A stretch of 64,000 nt of DNA from Streptomyces sp. NBC_01262 (GTDB lineage: Bacteria; Actinomycetota; Actinomycetes; Streptomycetales; Streptomycetaceae), in contig NZ_CP108462.1 of assembly GCF_036226365.1 (NCBI RefSeq), positions 3,390,501 to 3,454,500 on the forward strand. The letters run 5' to 3'. Positions within the stretch are counted from its first letter, which is position 1. Every line of letters starts with the position of its first letter. A program made the translations under genes and the position numbers. Shown piece by piece: positions 1 to 8,655 of the stretch. Below the pieces are notes generated by a model. It saw nothing but the letters and a program-made list of their open reading frames with translations. It ran no database searches and had not been told where the DNA came from.

Positions 1-546
1 CTTGGTGACCAGCTCCGCAACGTCGGAGGCGGCCTTGACCGCCGTCCCGTCCACCGCCTTGATCGCGTCGCCCGCGTGCAGCAGGCCCTCGGACGCGCCG
101 CCCTTCACCACGGCCGACACGATCACCCGCGAGCCCACCGGGATGCCCAGCTCCTTCAGCGCAGCCACCTTCGCGCTGTCCTGGGACTGGGTGAACTCCT
201 CGGCGTTCTCCTGGTCGGCCTGCTCGGCGGTCTGGCCGCTGGGGTAGAGCGTGTCGTGCTCGACCACCTTCTGGTCGCCCGCCAGCCAGCCCGCGACCAC
301 CTCGACCAGGTTCATCGAGTAGTCCGCGCTCGTGACCCGGACCGTGGTCATGTTCAGGTGGCCGGTCGTCTTGTACGTCTTGCGCCCCGTGATCTGCAGC
401 ACCGGCTCTCCGCCGTGCTCCCCCAGGGTGTTCACCGTCGGGCCCGGAGACATCTCCGAATACGGCACCGGCAGCAGCAGTCCGGCGCAGAGCAGCGCTA
501 TCAGCGTCAGGGTCGAAGCGAGCAGCGTCGCGGTGCGGCGTGGCAT
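1..546 (-). CDS. YlbL-type PDZ domain protein (C-terminus beyond window)
   Basis: Reading from the ATG at 546, the frame stays open to the left edge, giving about 182 residues. It begins with two arginines and one hydrophobic segment (about residues 7-27), then a motif SEMSPGPTVNTLG typical of YlbL-like membrane-anchored proteins. A PDZ-like stretch follows from about residue 115 (KELGIPVGSRVIV, then HAGDAIKAVDGTAV). Family members are about 350 residues and end in a Lon-like (S16) serine protease domain, which would lie outside the window. The family sits in the membrane with its PDZ and protease parts outside. The gene is incomplete here only because the sequence ends. Confident on family; function is by family only. 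Confidence 0.85.
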   Translation of the reverse strand, partial: MPRRTATLLASTLTLIALLCAGLLLPVPYSEMSPGPTVNTLGEHGGEPVLQITGRKTYKTTGHLNMTTVRVTSADYSMNLVEVVAGWLAGDQKVVEHDTLYPSGQTAEQADQENAEEFTQSQDSAKVAALKELGIPVGSRVIVSAVVKGGASEGLLHAGDAIKAVDGTAVKAASDVAELVTK

Positions 547-589
547 GGAACGACAGTACGGGACGGGTCCGACAGTCGCCCCACGGCCC

Positions 590-754
590 CTATCGCGACC
601 CGGCTTCCGTCTTGCTCATCGCCGCCCGGAAGCGCTCGTAATCCGCCAGCGACGACCCATCGCCGGTGGTCCGTGTCCGCGCGGCCCAACTACCCCAGAC
701 CGCAGCCGCGACCGCGGCAACCACCGGAATGAGCAACCATGCGAGCGCTGCCAT
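590..754 (-). CDS. 54-aa single-pass membrane peptide
   Basis: A short frame of 54 codons (ATG at 754, TAG at 590) lies just upstream of and in the same direction as the PDZ protein. It starts MAALAWLLIPVVAAVAAAVW, a clear membrane-spanning segment, and ends in a charged tail (SLADYERFRAAMSKTEAGSR). The sequence reads with normal high third-position G+C. Small proteins of this layout next to YlbL-type genes are common in Streptomyces. No function is known to me. It could be co-transcribed with the PDZ gene; the gap is 43 bases. Confidence 0.7.
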   Translation of the reverse strand: MAALAWLLIPVVAAVAAAVWGSWAARTRTTGDGSSLADYERFRAAMSKTEAGSR

Positions 755-894
755 TGCGGCCTCCCGACCCCACGCATGCCGAACGTACGCCGGACATGCC
801 GATCATGAACGTACGAGCAGATTAACCACCCGGTGCTTCAACGTTCAGGGCGGGTAGGAAGTTACGCAACCGCAGGCCGCAGCCTAGCGCCGCG

Positions 895-1078
895 CTAGTG
901 CCCGCAGGCGCCCACCCACTCCTCCGTGCCGTCGGCGAAACGCTGGTGCTTCCAGATCGGCACCTCGCGCTTCAGGTCATCGATCAGGCGACGACAGGCG
1001 GCGAACGCCTCCGCCCGGTGGGGGCAGGAGATGGCCACGACGACCGCGAGATCACCCACCTGGAGATCACCCACACGG
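895..1078 (-). pseudogene. Duplicated 3' end of moaE
   Basis: This 184-bp stretch repeats the last 184 bp of the moaE gene (1163-1346), including the stop codon, with four differences only. All four are C/G swaps at third codon positions and do not change the protein. The copy reads into unrelated upstream sequence (1079-1162) and has no MoaE N-terminus, so it is a gene fragment. A start codon at 1248 would give a 117-aa chimera, but that begins inside the intact gene in another frame and is unlikely to be real. Confidence 0.8.
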
Positions 1079-1346
1079 ACCCCTCCTTCACGCCGCCCTC
1101 GCACCGCTTCGCGGGCTTCGGGACGGCTGCGCCGGGCTCCGCCCGTCAGCCCGTGGCCAGGGCTAGTGCCCGCAGGCGCCCACCCACTCCTCGGTCCCGT
1201 CGGCGAAACGCTGGTGCTTCCAGATCGGCACCTCGCGCTTGAGGTCATCGATCAGGCGACGACAGGCGGCGAACGCCTCCGCCCGGTGGGGGCAGGAGAT
1301 GGCCACGACCACCGCGAGATCACCCACCTGGAGATCACCCACACGG
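895..1346. repeat. Direct repeat, 184 bp, copies 895-1078 and 1163-1346
   Basis: Two direct copies separated by 84 bp, identical apart from four C/G differences. They cover the last 61 codons of moaE. The spacer (1079-1162) resembles neither copy. Confidence 0.95.
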
Positions 1347-1609
1347 TGGACGGCGGCGAGCGCGCGGACGGGGAAGTCGGCCGCGACCTTTTCGGCGACG
1401 CGGCGGAGTTCCTCCTCGGCGGAGGGGTGGGCCGAATAGGCGAGGCCGGTGACCTCGGTGGCGGAGCCGCCGTCGTGGTCACGGACCGTGCCGACGAACA
1501 GAGCGGTGCCGCCGGCGGCGTCGTCCCCGACGGCGCGGAAGACCTCGTCGACCGAGAGGTCGGTGTCGCGGATGGCGAGCAGGCGGATCGTCTGTTCCAT
1601 ACACCCCAT
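1163..1609 (-). CDS. moaE: Molybdopterin synthase catalytic subunit MoaE
   Basis: 148 aa, the usual size of MoaE, the large subunit of molybdopterin synthase. With thiocarboxylated MoaD it puts two sulfurs into precursor Z (cPMP) to make molybdopterin in the cytoplasm. Visible family features are the [13 protein letters not shown] strand near residue 37, [19 protein letters not shown] with the following PHRAEAF, and the conserved lysine in PIWKHQRF near the C-terminus. The ATG at 1609 has GAGG six bases upstream; an ATG at 1600 (MEQT) is an alternative. The 3' end is duplicated just downstream. The MoeZ gene in this window (33892-35070) is a likely partner in charging MoaD with sulfur. Confidence 0.93.
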   Translation of the reverse strand: MGCMEQTIRLLAIRDTDLSVDEVFRAVGDDAAGGTALFVGTVRDHDGGSATEVTGLAYSAHPSAEEELRRVAEKVAADFPVRALAAVHRVGDLQVGDLAVVVAISCPHRAEAFAACRRLIDDLKREVPIWKHQRFADGTEEWVGACGH

Positions 1610-1649
1610 GCTGCCTCAGGGACCCGCGCCGACCAAGCCCGCCCGTCCC

Positions 1650-2768
1650 CTACAGGCCACGCCGCTTGCGCGCGCGGCGGACCATCGCGGCGGTGCCGAC
1701 GAGGGCGACGGTGGCGGACGCGGCGGCGCCGAGCGTGGCGGCGTCCTTGCGGCCCAGGCGGCGGCCGACGACGGAGTTGCGGCCGGCGACCTCCTCAAGG
1801 AGCTCGGCGAGGACCTCCTCGTTGGTCCAGTGGGGCCGCCAGCCCGCCTCGTGGAGCCGGCTGCCGCTGACGACCCAGGGGTGCATGGTGTAGGTCAGAT
1901 CGCCTGCTGGCGAGGGGGTGAGCCCGAGCCGGTGGAGGCGGGAGGCGGCGCCCAGGGCGATCGTCGGAGGCAGCTCCATGCGGCGGATGCCGCTGAGCTC
2001 CTCGACCTCCTCCTGTTCGAGCCAGCCGTCGCAGCCGACGGCCATCTCGCCGTCGACCTTCTCCAGGACGGCGTACTCAAGGGCCGTGACCAGGTCGTCG
2101 ACATGGCAGAACTGCCAGCAGGGCCGGCTGCCGGCCACCACAAGCAGCCGCGGCGACTCGAAGTACCGGGTCAGCGCGGTGTCCGTGCCGCCGACCAGGA
2201 CGGTCGGCCGCAGGATCGTCACATTCAGGCCGGGATGCGCACGCGGCGCCCGCTTGCCGAGGCGCTCGATCTCCAGCAGGTCGCCGACGAAGCTGGCCTC
2301 GGCCGTCGCGCGCAGCGGCGCGTCCTCGGCGAGCGGGATGTCGTTGTCGGGCTGGGCCCCGTAGACCATGGCGGAGGTGCAGAGCACGACCCGGCGTACG
2401 CCCGCCGCGGCGGCGGCCGTGAGCACGGTCTGCGTACCGCGCACATTGAAGGCGGTGCGGGCCTTGGGGTCGGATTCGAGGTCGAGGTCGAGCCCGAGGT
2501 GGACGACGACATCGACGCCGCGCAGCCGCTCGGCGATCACCGGGTCGCGTACGTCCAGGACCCGCCAGGTCGCGCCGGGCACGTCGCCGCGCCGCTCGTC
2601 GATCGCCACGACCTTCCTGACCTGGCCGGACTCGACGAGCCGCAGCGCGAGCAGCCGGCCGACGCCGGAGGCCGCGCCGGTGACGGCGACGACCGGTCCG
2701 GAGGCGGCCTTCGCGGGGCCCCGCTCGGCACTGCGCTCTGGGCGAACGGACGGTTCTGGGGAACTCAC
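1650..2768 (-). CDS. Atypical extended SDR / NAD-dependent epimerase-like protein
   Basis: 372 aa from a GTG at 2768 that has GGGAG six bases upstream; an ATG at 2810 would add 14 residues but has no such signal. A Rossmann loop (VTGAASGVGRLLA, near residue 30) and SAMVYGAQPDN mark it as an extended short-chain dehydrogenase/reductase. The catalytic YxxxK pair expected about 25 residues later is not visible; the matching place reads EASFVGDLLEIERL. The C-terminus has a hydrophobic stretch (LGAAASATVALVGTAAMV) followed by basic residues, suggesting a membrane anchor. It may bind a nucleotide cofactor without normal redox chemistry. The gene is transcribed away from the metalloprotease-like gene at 2887. 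Confidence 0.75.
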   Translation of the reverse strand: MSSPEPSVRPERSAERGPAKAASGPVVAVTGAASGVGRLLALRLVESGQVRKVVAIDERRGDVPGATWRVLDVRDPVIAERLRGVDVVVHLGLDLDLESDPKARTAFNVRGTQTVLTAAAAAGVRRVVLCTSAMVYGAQPDNDIPLAEDAPLRATAEASFVGDLLEIERLGKRAPRAHPGLNVTILRPTVLVGGTDTALTRYFESPRLLVVAGSRPCWQFCHVDDLVTALEYAVLEKVDGEMAVGCDGWLEQEEVEELSGIRRMELPPTIALGAASRLHRLGLTPSPAGDLTYTMHPWVVSGSRLHEAGWRPHWTNEEVLAELLEEVAGRNSVVGRRLGRKDAATLGAAASATVALVGTAAMVRRARKRRGL

Positions 2769-2886
2769 CGGGTGTCTCCCACGGTTGTTTCTAGTGCGAG
2801 GTGCGCACATTCAGTACGCAGCCATCCTGCCTGACGGGTGTCTAGGCTGGAGGTACAGCCCACAACACACAGAGCCGAGGAAACCC

Positions 2887-4278
2887 GTGAGCGACCACCC
2901 ATTCGGATTCGGCGTCCCTCCCGAGGAGCCCGAGGACGGGGACAGCGGCAAGCAGCCGGGCGGCTCCGGCGGGCCCTCCGGCGGCAATAACCCATTCGGT
3001 TTCGGCGGCATGGGCGGCGGCGACAACCCCTTCGCCGCGATGTTCGGCTCCCTGAACCCCAACGACCTCGGCGCCGCCTTCCAGCAGCTCGGCCAGATGC
3101 TCTCCTACGAGGGCGGGCCGGTGAACTGGGACATGGCCAAGGACATCGCCCGCCAGACCGTCTCGCAGGGCACCGCCGACGGCACCAAGGACGCCAGCGT
3201 CGGCCCCGCCGACCGCTCCTGGGTCGAAGAGGCCGTCCGGCTCGCCGACCTGTGGCTGGACGGCGCGACCTCGCTGCCCTCCGGGGCCGGCTCGGCGGTG
3301 GCCTGGAGCCGCGCCGAGTGGGTCGAGGCGACCCTCCCGGTCTGGAAGGACCTGGTCGACCCGGTCGCCGAGCGCGTCGGCGCCGCCATGGGCGATGTGC
3401 TGCCCGAGGAGATGCAGGCCATGGCCGGCCCGCTGCTCGGCATGATGCGCTCCATGGGCGGCGCGATGTTCGGTACGCAGATCGGCCAGGCCCTCGGCAC
3501 CCTGGCCGGCGAGGTCGTGGGCTCCACCGATGTCGGACTGCCGCTGGGCCCCGCCGGCAAGGCCGCCCTGCTGCCCGCCAACGTCGCAGCCTTCGGCAAG
3601 GGCCTGGGCGTCCCCCAGGAGGAGGTGCGGCTCTACCTCGCGCTGCGCGAGGCCGCCCACCAGCGGCTCTTCGCCCATGTGCCGTGGCTGCGCGCTCACC
3701 TCTTCGGTGCCGTCGAGGGGTACGCCCGCGGCATCAAGGTCGACACCGCCAAGCTGGAGGACGCGGTCGGCCAGCTCGACCCGTCGAACCCCGAGGCGCT
3801 TCAGGACGCGCTCCAGCAGGGCATGTTCCAGCCCGAGGACACCCCTGAGCAGAAGGCGGCCCTCGCCCGCCTCGAAACCGCCCTCGCCCTGGTCGAAGGC
3901 TGGGTCGACGCCGTCGTCCACGCGGCCGCCGCCCCGCACCTGCCCTCGGCCGGCGCGCTGCGCGAGACCCTGCGCCGCCGCCGCGCGACCGGTGGTCCCG
4001 CCGAGCAGACCTTCGCCACCCTCATCGGCCTGGAGCTCCGCCCGCGCCGTCTGCGGGACGCCTCCCGGCTCTGGGCCTCCCTGACCGACGCCCGTGGCGT
4101 CGACGGCCGCGACGGCCTCTGGGCGCACCCCGACATGCTGCCGACCGCGGCGGACCTGGACGACCCGGACGGCTTCGTGCACCGCGAGTCCATCGACTTC
4201 TCCGAGCTCGACAAGATGCTCGGCGATGCCGCACGCGGCGAGGCGGACGAATCCGGCGAGGGTGACAGCGAAAAGTGA
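2887..4278 (+). CDS. DUF2342 zinc-metalloprotease-like protein
   Basis: 463 aa from a GTG at 2887 preceded by GAGGAAAC. The first 60 residues are Gly/Asn/Phe/Pro-rich and repeat NPFGFGGMGGGDNPF-like units. The rest is a helical domain typical of the DUF2342 family (putative hydrolase or zinc-dependent metalloprotease of actinobacteria). The expected HExxH-like site appears as HQRLFAH near residue 257, so the first zinc-ligand pair is imperfect and activity is uncertain. The stop overlaps the GTG of the Nudix gene (GTGA), so the two are translationally coupled. No membrane segment is seen. Confidence 0.8.
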   Translation: MSDHPFGFGVPPEEPEDGDSGKQPGGSGGPSGGNNPFGFGGMGGGDNPFAAMFGSLNPNDLGAAFQQLGQMLSYEGGPVNWDMAKDIARQTVSQGTADGTKDASVGPADRSWVEEAVRLADLWLDGATSLPSGAGSAVAWSRAEWVEATLPVWKDLVDPVAERVGAAMGDVLPEEMQAMAGPLLGMMRSMGGAMFGTQIGQALGTLAGEVVGSTDVGLPLGPAGKAALLPANVAAFGKGLGVPQEEVRLYLALREAAHQRLFAHVPWLRAHLFGAVEGYARGIKVDTAKLEDAVGQLDPSNPEALQDALQQGMFQPEDTPEQKAALARLETALALVEGWVDAVVHAAAAPHLPSAGALRETLRRRRATGGPAEQTFATLIGLELRPRRLRDASRLWASLTDARGVDGRDGLWAHPDMLPTAADLDDPDGFVHRESIDFSELDKMLGDAARGEADESGEGDSEK

Positions 4279-4811
4279 GTGACCTGCACGCGGACGCGGT
4301 GCGCGTCCTCAAGGACTGGGACGCGCCCGACCCCGCCCAGGAGCAGCTGCGGCTCGACTACCTGGACCACCTCGCCCAGCACGACGACGGCATGTGGAAG
4401 CCGTGCCGCCCCGGGCACATCACCGCCAGCGCGCTCGTCATCGACCCCGTCGGCGGGCGGGTGCTGCTCACGCTCCACCGCAAGCTGAAAATGTGGCTCC
4501 AGATGGGTGGCCACTGCGAGCCCGGCGACGCGACCCTCGCCGACTCCGCCCTGAGGGAGGCCACCGAGGAGTCCGGCATCGCCGGGCTCACCCTGCTGCG
4601 GGCGGAGCCGGTCAAGCTCGACCGGCACGAGACCCCGTGCGCGTGGCATCTGGACGTCCAGTACGCGGCGATCGCGGAGCCCGATGCGGTCGAGGAGATC
4701 AGCGAGGAGTCGCTCGATCTGAAGTGGTACGGGTTCGACGAGGTTGGCGCGGTGGCCGACGGCTCGGTCGAGGCACTGCTGGCCCGTACGCGAGCCGTCA
4801 TCGGCGTCTGA
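4275..4811 (+). CDS. Nudix hydrolase
   Basis: 178 aa. The start GTG overlaps the stop of the DUF2342 gene. The Nudix box is visible at about residues 77-100 (GHCEPGD, then REATEESGI), but the acidic residue after the first glycine segment is Asp rather than the usual Glu. Nudix proteins hydrolyse nucleoside diphosphates linked to another group; the substrate cannot be told from sequence. Coupling to the DUF2342 gene suggests co-expression. Cytoplasmic, no membrane segment. Confidence 0.88.
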   Translation: MSDLHADAVRVLKDWDAPDPAQEQLRLDYLDHLAQHDDGMWKPCRPGHITASALVIDPVGGRVLLTLHRKLKMWLQMGGHCEPGDATLADSALREATEESGIAGLTLLRAEPVKLDRHETPCAWHLDVQYAAIAEPDAVEEISEESLDLKWYGFDEVGAVADGSVEALLARTRAVIGV

Positions 4812-4817
4812 GCACCC

Positions 4818-4868
4818 GGGTCCGGGGCCGGGGCCGGGGGCCGAGGCGGAGCCCCGGTCCCCGGCCCC
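4818..4868. terminator. G+C-rich hairpin between convergent genes
   Basis: A long imperfect inverted repeat (GGGGCCGGGG against CCCCGGTCCCCGGCCCC) lies between the convergent Nudix and AIM24 genes. It is a likely terminator for both directions. There is no T-run, as is usual in Streptomyces. Confidence 0.55.
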
Positions 4869-4873
4869 CTGGC

Positions 4874-5635
4874 CTACCGGTTCGTGAAGATGTTGCCCTG
4901 GTTCTGCCCGTGCGCCCCCTGCTGACCGAAGCCGTACTGGGCCGCGAGCCCCTGACCGACCTGCGCCCCCTGCGGAGGCATCAGCTCGCTCGGCTGGACG
5001 AGCACGTAACCCTCCCCCACGAAGTTGAGCTCCCAGCCCTCCCCGGTGTTCCCGCGCCGGCGCCAGACGCCGGACGAGGAGGTCTGGGCCTGCATCTGGA
5101 CCCGCAGCGACGACGACCAGGCGACCACCGCGTCGGCGTCGGCCGAGACGTACTTGTCGGGGGTGACCGGCATCAGCAGCGGCTTGCCGGAGGTCATGAG
5201 GGCGACCTTCCCCCGCCCGCTGATGTTCAGGTTGTACGCGCCGGTGCCGGAGATGCCGAACTGGCTGTCGACGGCGATGACGTCGTAGTGGAGCCCGGAG
5301 TCGAGCGCGAGCACGTATGCCGCGTCGACGGTGAGGCCCTCGTGGTCGACGTCCACGACATGGATGTGCTGGGCGAGGTTGGCGAGATAGACCGTGCCCT
5401 GGCCGGAGCAGCGCATGAGGTCCAGGCCCTCGCCGGTGCGGGCACGGGCGTAGGCCTGGCCCTGGCTGCGGTATTCGCCGTCGAATTCGATCATGCCCTG
5501 GTAGGCGACCATCGCGCCCTTGCGGGCGAGGCAGTCGGTGTTGCCGTCGAGCCGGACCCGGAGCAACTGGCCGTTCTGGAGGGTGTAGTGGTCGTCGGAC
5601 TGGACTTCGGTGTAAGCGAAGAGCGGGCTCTGCAT
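4874..5635 (-). CDS. AIM24 family protein (first of three)
   Basis: 253 aa from the ATG at 5635 (MQSPLFAYTEV). The body has the repeated beta-strand pattern of AIM24-like proteins (TIGR00266/DUF124), with phrases such as GAMVAYQGMIEFDGEY and the GEGWELNFVGEGYVLVQPSE ending strand block. The C-terminus is Gln/Gly-rich (GFGQQGAHGQNQ). Bacterial members form double-stranded beta-helix folds; the role is unclear, and they often sit with TerD-like stress proteins. It is the last gene of a three-gene reverse-strand cluster, starting 16 bases after the previous stop. Confidence 0.85.
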   Translation of the reverse strand: MQSPLFAYTEVQSDDHYTLQNGQLLRVRLDGNTDCLARKGAMVAYQGMIEFDGEYRSQGQAYARARTGEGLDLMRCSGQGTVYLANLAQHIHVVDVDHEGLTVDAAYVLALDSGLHYDVIAVDSQFGISGTGAYNLNISGRGKVALMTSGKPLLMPVTPDKYVSADADAVVAWSSSLRVQMQAQTSSSGVWRRRGNTGEGWELNFVGEGYVLVQPSELMPPQGAQVGQGLAAQYGFGQQGAHGQNQGNIFTNR

Positions 5636-5651
5636 GATGTGTCGTTCCCCC

Positions 5652-6335
5652 TCAGCCCCGTGCTCGGAGGCGGTCGGTGCTGTCTTCACTGGGCTGTACG
5701 ACGACGAATCCCTGCCCGGAGAAGCCGATCTGGAAGGCCTCTCCGCTGCCCCGCCCGATGAGCGAGGAGGCCTTGAAGCTGCGCTTGGGCTTGGTCTTGA
5801 GGCCGGAGGACCAGGCGACCAGCGCGTCCGGGTCGACGTATGTCTCGTCATCGCCCCGGCCGCAGTCGACGACGATCGGTGTGCCGCGCGAGGTGACGGC
5901 GACCCAGCCGGTGCCGGAGACGGCGACGTTGAACAGGCCCTGGCCGGCGAACTTGGCCAGCCCCTTGACGCGCTCGACGCCCCACTGGAGCTGGGCGTCG
6001 AAGGCGAGCAGATTGCTGCCGTTCACCGACAGGAACTCGTTGTTGAGGTAGACGGGCACGACATCCGCGCCGTAGTCGGCGAGGTAGAGCAGGCCGTCGC
6101 CGGTGCACTTCATGATGGGCGCGCCCTCGCCGGTGATCCACTGGGAGGCCATCTGGCGGACGGCGGGCGGGTTGGGCTCGTACTGGACGAAGCCCTCGTA
6201 CGCGACCATCGAGCCGGTGCGGGCGAAGAGGTCCTGGCCGGTCTGCATGGCGACCTTGAGCATCTTGCCGCCGTGGGCTTCCATCCGGGCGGTCACCGGG
6301 GTCGGTGCGAAGCCCGCGATCAGGGTCTGGTCCAT
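5652..6335 (-). CDS. AIM24 family protein (second)
   Basis: 227 aa, ATG at 6335. It has the same beta-rich layout as its neighbours (GSMVAYEGFVQYEPNP, GTPIVVDCG, AFQIGFSGQGFVVVQPSED). Only six bases separate it from the end of the upstream TerD-AIM24 fusion, so the three form one transcription unit. No signal peptide or membrane segment is seen. Function is not known beyond the family; the cluster context points to envelope or metal/tellurite-type stress, by inference only. Confidence 0.85.
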   Translation of the reverse strand: MDQTLIAGFAPTPVTARMEAHGGKMLKVAMQTGQDLFARTGSMVAYEGFVQYEPNPPAVRQMASQWITGEGAPIMKCTGDGLLYLADYGADVVPVYLNNEFLSVNGSNLLAFDAQLQWGVERVKGLAKFAGQGLFNVAVSGTGWVAVTSRGTPIVVDCGRGDDETYVDPDALVAWSSGLKTKPKRSFKASSLIGRGSGEAFQIGFSGQGFVVVQPSEDSTDRLRARG

Positions 6336-6341
6336 TGCGGG

Positions 6342-7883
6342 TCACACCTCGTAGGGCTGGACGACGATGAAGTTGCCGGGGGCACCGCGGAACTGGAGGT
6401 TGACGGTCTCCCCGCTGTGGCCCGGGTAGGCGTTTCGGCGCAGCCGCACCTGGCTGGAGAGGATCACCTGCGAGGCGGCGGACCAGGCGACGATGGCATT
6501 GCTGTCGGCGTACGTCGTCGGGGTGACCGGAAGTACGACCGGGGTGCCCTGGGTCTTGACGATGACGGTGCCGGTGCCCTGGAAGAGCATGGTGAACAGG
6601 GCGCCGCCGGGGATGCCGTGGCCCTCGATGCGGCGCACCTCGTGCTGCAACGACTCGTCGAAGGCGAGGACGTTCTCGGCGGAGACGCAGATCGCGTCGC
6701 CCTGGAGCTCGATCGGGTGCAGGTTGGCGGCGTTGTCGGCGAAGAAGACCTGGCCCTGGCCTGTGCAGCGCATCAGCTGCATCTCCTGGCCGGTGGCGTT
6801 GCCGACGATGCGGCCGGTGAATCCGGCGCCCTTGTAGCCGAATTCGACCTTGCCCTGGTACAGCACCATGCTGCCCTGCTTGGCAAGAACGGGCTGGCCG
6901 CCGGCCTGGGAGAGGTCGGCGCGGATCAGCTTGGCGTTCTGCTGCGTCCAGCGCTGGCCGGTCGGCGCCTCGCGGTACTTCTCCAGCGCGACGGTGAGCC
7001 CGGCGGGCGGCTGCCCGAGCTGGGGCTGCGCGAAGGGGGGCGGCGCGGGCTGGCCCAACGGCGGCTGCCCGAACTGCGGCGGCTGCCCGGGTGGCTGCTG
7101 CCCGAACTGCGGCTGCTGTCCGGGGGGCTGCTGGCCGAACGGCGGCTGGCCCGGCGGCGGCTGGGGCGGCGGGACCTGGCCGAACGGCGGCGCGGGCGGC
7201 GCGGCCATCGGCGCGGCCATGGTGGGCGCGCCGAAGGCCGGGGCAGGGGCCGGGGCGGGGATCGGGGCGTGGACCGGCGGGGCGGCGGGCGGGGCGAAGG
7301 CCGGGGGCGCGAAACCCGGAGCGGCGGACGCGGGGGCGGGCGGCGGCGGCTCCTCCTCGGCGACCTCGCCGCCGAAGTTCTTGAGCAGCGCGTCCAGCCC
7401 GCCGTCGAAGCCCTGGCCGACGGCGGCGAAGCGCCAGACGTCCTTGAGGTAGACGTCGGCGAGCATCACCGCGCGCTCGGTGGTGAACTCGGCGCCGGTG
7501 AAGGCGTACCGGGCCACTTCCTCGCCGCCCGCGACGATCCGGATGTAGCCCGGGGCGACCTGCGACATGACGCCGTTTCCGTCGATGGTCGCGGTGAAGG
7601 AGAGCTTCTGGATCTGCTGGGGGATCTTCTCCAGCGTCACTCTGAAGGACTCGGCGTCGCCGGCCTGCGGCCCGAGCTGCTGGATCGCCTCTTCGGGGGA
7701 CTTCGGCTGGTTGAAGAAGATGAAGTAACGGTCGTCCGAGAGCTGCTCGCTCGCGTCGAGCCCGAAGCAGCTGATGTCGAACGACAGCCCGGGAGCGCCG
7801 ATCTGCACACCGATGTACAGATCAGTCCCTGCCGTCAGATCGCTGATCTTGGCCTTGTGGCCACGTTGGAATTCCCTGGCCAT
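6342..7883 (-). CDS. TerD-AIM24 fusion protein with Pro/Gln-rich linker
   Basis: 513 aa, ATG at 7883. Residues 1 to about 180 form a TerD-type domain (GTDLYIGVQIGAPGLSFDIS; SDDRYFIFFNQPKSPE; later LADVYLKDVWRFAAVGQGFD), a calcium-binding fold known from tellurite and stress operons. Residues about 185-300 are a low-complexity Ala/Pro then Gln/Pro/Gly/Phe linker with repeats like PPGQQPQFGQQ. Residues about 300-513 are an AIM24 domain. It heads the three-gene cluster. The fusion directly ties AIM24 proteins to the Ter system, supporting a shared role at a membrane-associated complex; that role is inferred. Confidence 0.88.
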   Translation of the reverse strand: MAREFQRGHKAKISDLTAGTDLYIGVQIGAPGLSFDISCFGLDASEQLSDDRYFIFFNQPKSPEEAIQQLGPQAGDAESFRVTLEKIPQQIQKLSFTATIDGNGVMSQVAPGYIRIVAGGEEVARYAFTGAEFTTERAVMLADVYLKDVWRFAAVGQGFDGGLDALLKNFGGEVAEEEPPPPAPASAAPGFAPPAFAPPAAPPVHAPIPAPAPAPAFGAPTMAAPMAAPPAPPFGQVPPPQPPPGQPPFGQQPPGQQPQFGQQPPGQPPQFGQPPLGQPAPPPFAQPQLGQPPAGLTVALEKYREAPTGQRWTQQNAKLIRADLSQAGGQPVLAKQGSMVLYQGKVEFGYKGAGFTGRIVGNATGQEMQLMRCTGQGQVFFADNAANLHPIELQGDAICVSAENVLAFDESLQHEVRRIEGHGIPGGALFTMLFQGTGTVIVKTQGTPVVLPVTPTTYADSNAIVAWSAASQVILSSQVRLRRNAYPGHSGETVNLQFRGAPGNFIVVQPYEV

Positions 7884-7973
7884 ACGAACGACCGTCCCCC
7901 ATCCGTAAGTACGTGCATGTGATGCTTTCGACAGGTTAACGGGTACCTGTGACAGGAGGGCCGTTCGTGTCTG

Positions 7974-8552
7974 CTATTCCTCGCGGACCGACGGCAGATG
8001 TGGCAGTCGGCCCGCCGCGACCACGCCTTCCAGATAGCCGCGGGCCCGCTCGGTGCGCGGATAGTCGTCGAGCAGTTCCCAGAAGCGCGGTCCGTGACCG
8101 GGCACCAGGAGGTGCGCCAATTCATGGAGGAGTACGTAGTCGATCACATACTCCGGCATGCCCTGGAGCCGGTGCGAAAGGCGGATACTGCCCTCGGACG
8201 GGGTGCACGAGCCCCATCGTGAATTCTGGTTGGTCACCCACCGCACGCTGTCCGGGGCCGCCCGGCCGCCGAGATACTGGGCGGACAGCTGCTCGGCCCG
8301 GGCTGCCAGCTCCTCGTCGCCGAGCATCCGGCGGCTTTCCTGGGCGGCGAGCTTGTCGAGCATGAGCGTGACCCAGCGCTTTTCCTCGGCGGCCGACATC
8401 CGGGCCGGGATGAGGACGATGGTGCGGTCGCCCTCGCGGTAGGCCGAGACCGTACGGCGGCGGCGGGCGCTGCGGCGTACCTCGACCGCGCTGGTGCGTG
8501 AGGAAGTGAGTGGGGACTGGCTGGAAAGGCTGTGAGCCGGTTCGGCGGACAC
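7974..8552 (-). CDS. YgjP-type metallopeptidase (DUF45, M48-like)
   Basis: 192 aa, start at 8552. Carries the full site of the DUF45/YgjP family: WGSCTPSEGSIRLS near residues 113-126, the zinc site HELAH at 143-147, and a third histidine ligand in PGHGPRFW at 153. No membrane segment is seen, so it is probably a cytoplasmic zinc peptidase. The target is unknown. It is divergent from the ThiF-like gene, and the shared upstream region (8553-8745) holds a DnaA-box-like sequence. Confidence 0.87.
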   Translation of the reverse strand: MSAEPAHSLSSQSPLTSSRTSAVEVRRSARRRRTVSAYREGDRTIVLIPARMSAAEEKRWVTLMLDKLAAQESRRMLGDEELAARAEQLSAQYLGGRAAPDSVRWVTNQNSRWGSCTPSEGSIRLSHRLQGMPEYVIDYVLLHELAHLLVPGHGPRFWELLDDYPRTERARGYLEGVVAAGRLPHLPSVREE

Positions 8553-8655
8553 GTGTCGACGTTACCGGTACGGGGACCCGTGGGTCCTGTCCCCCGGCCG
8601 GTTGCCTGTGGATTCCATCGACGTCTCGCTCATATCGAATGACTATCCCTCACAG

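Noticed and set aside
895..1248. 117-aa chimeric protein ending in the duplicated MoaE tail
   Set aside because: It would start inside intact moaE in another frame; no ribosome site; treated as a gene fragment.
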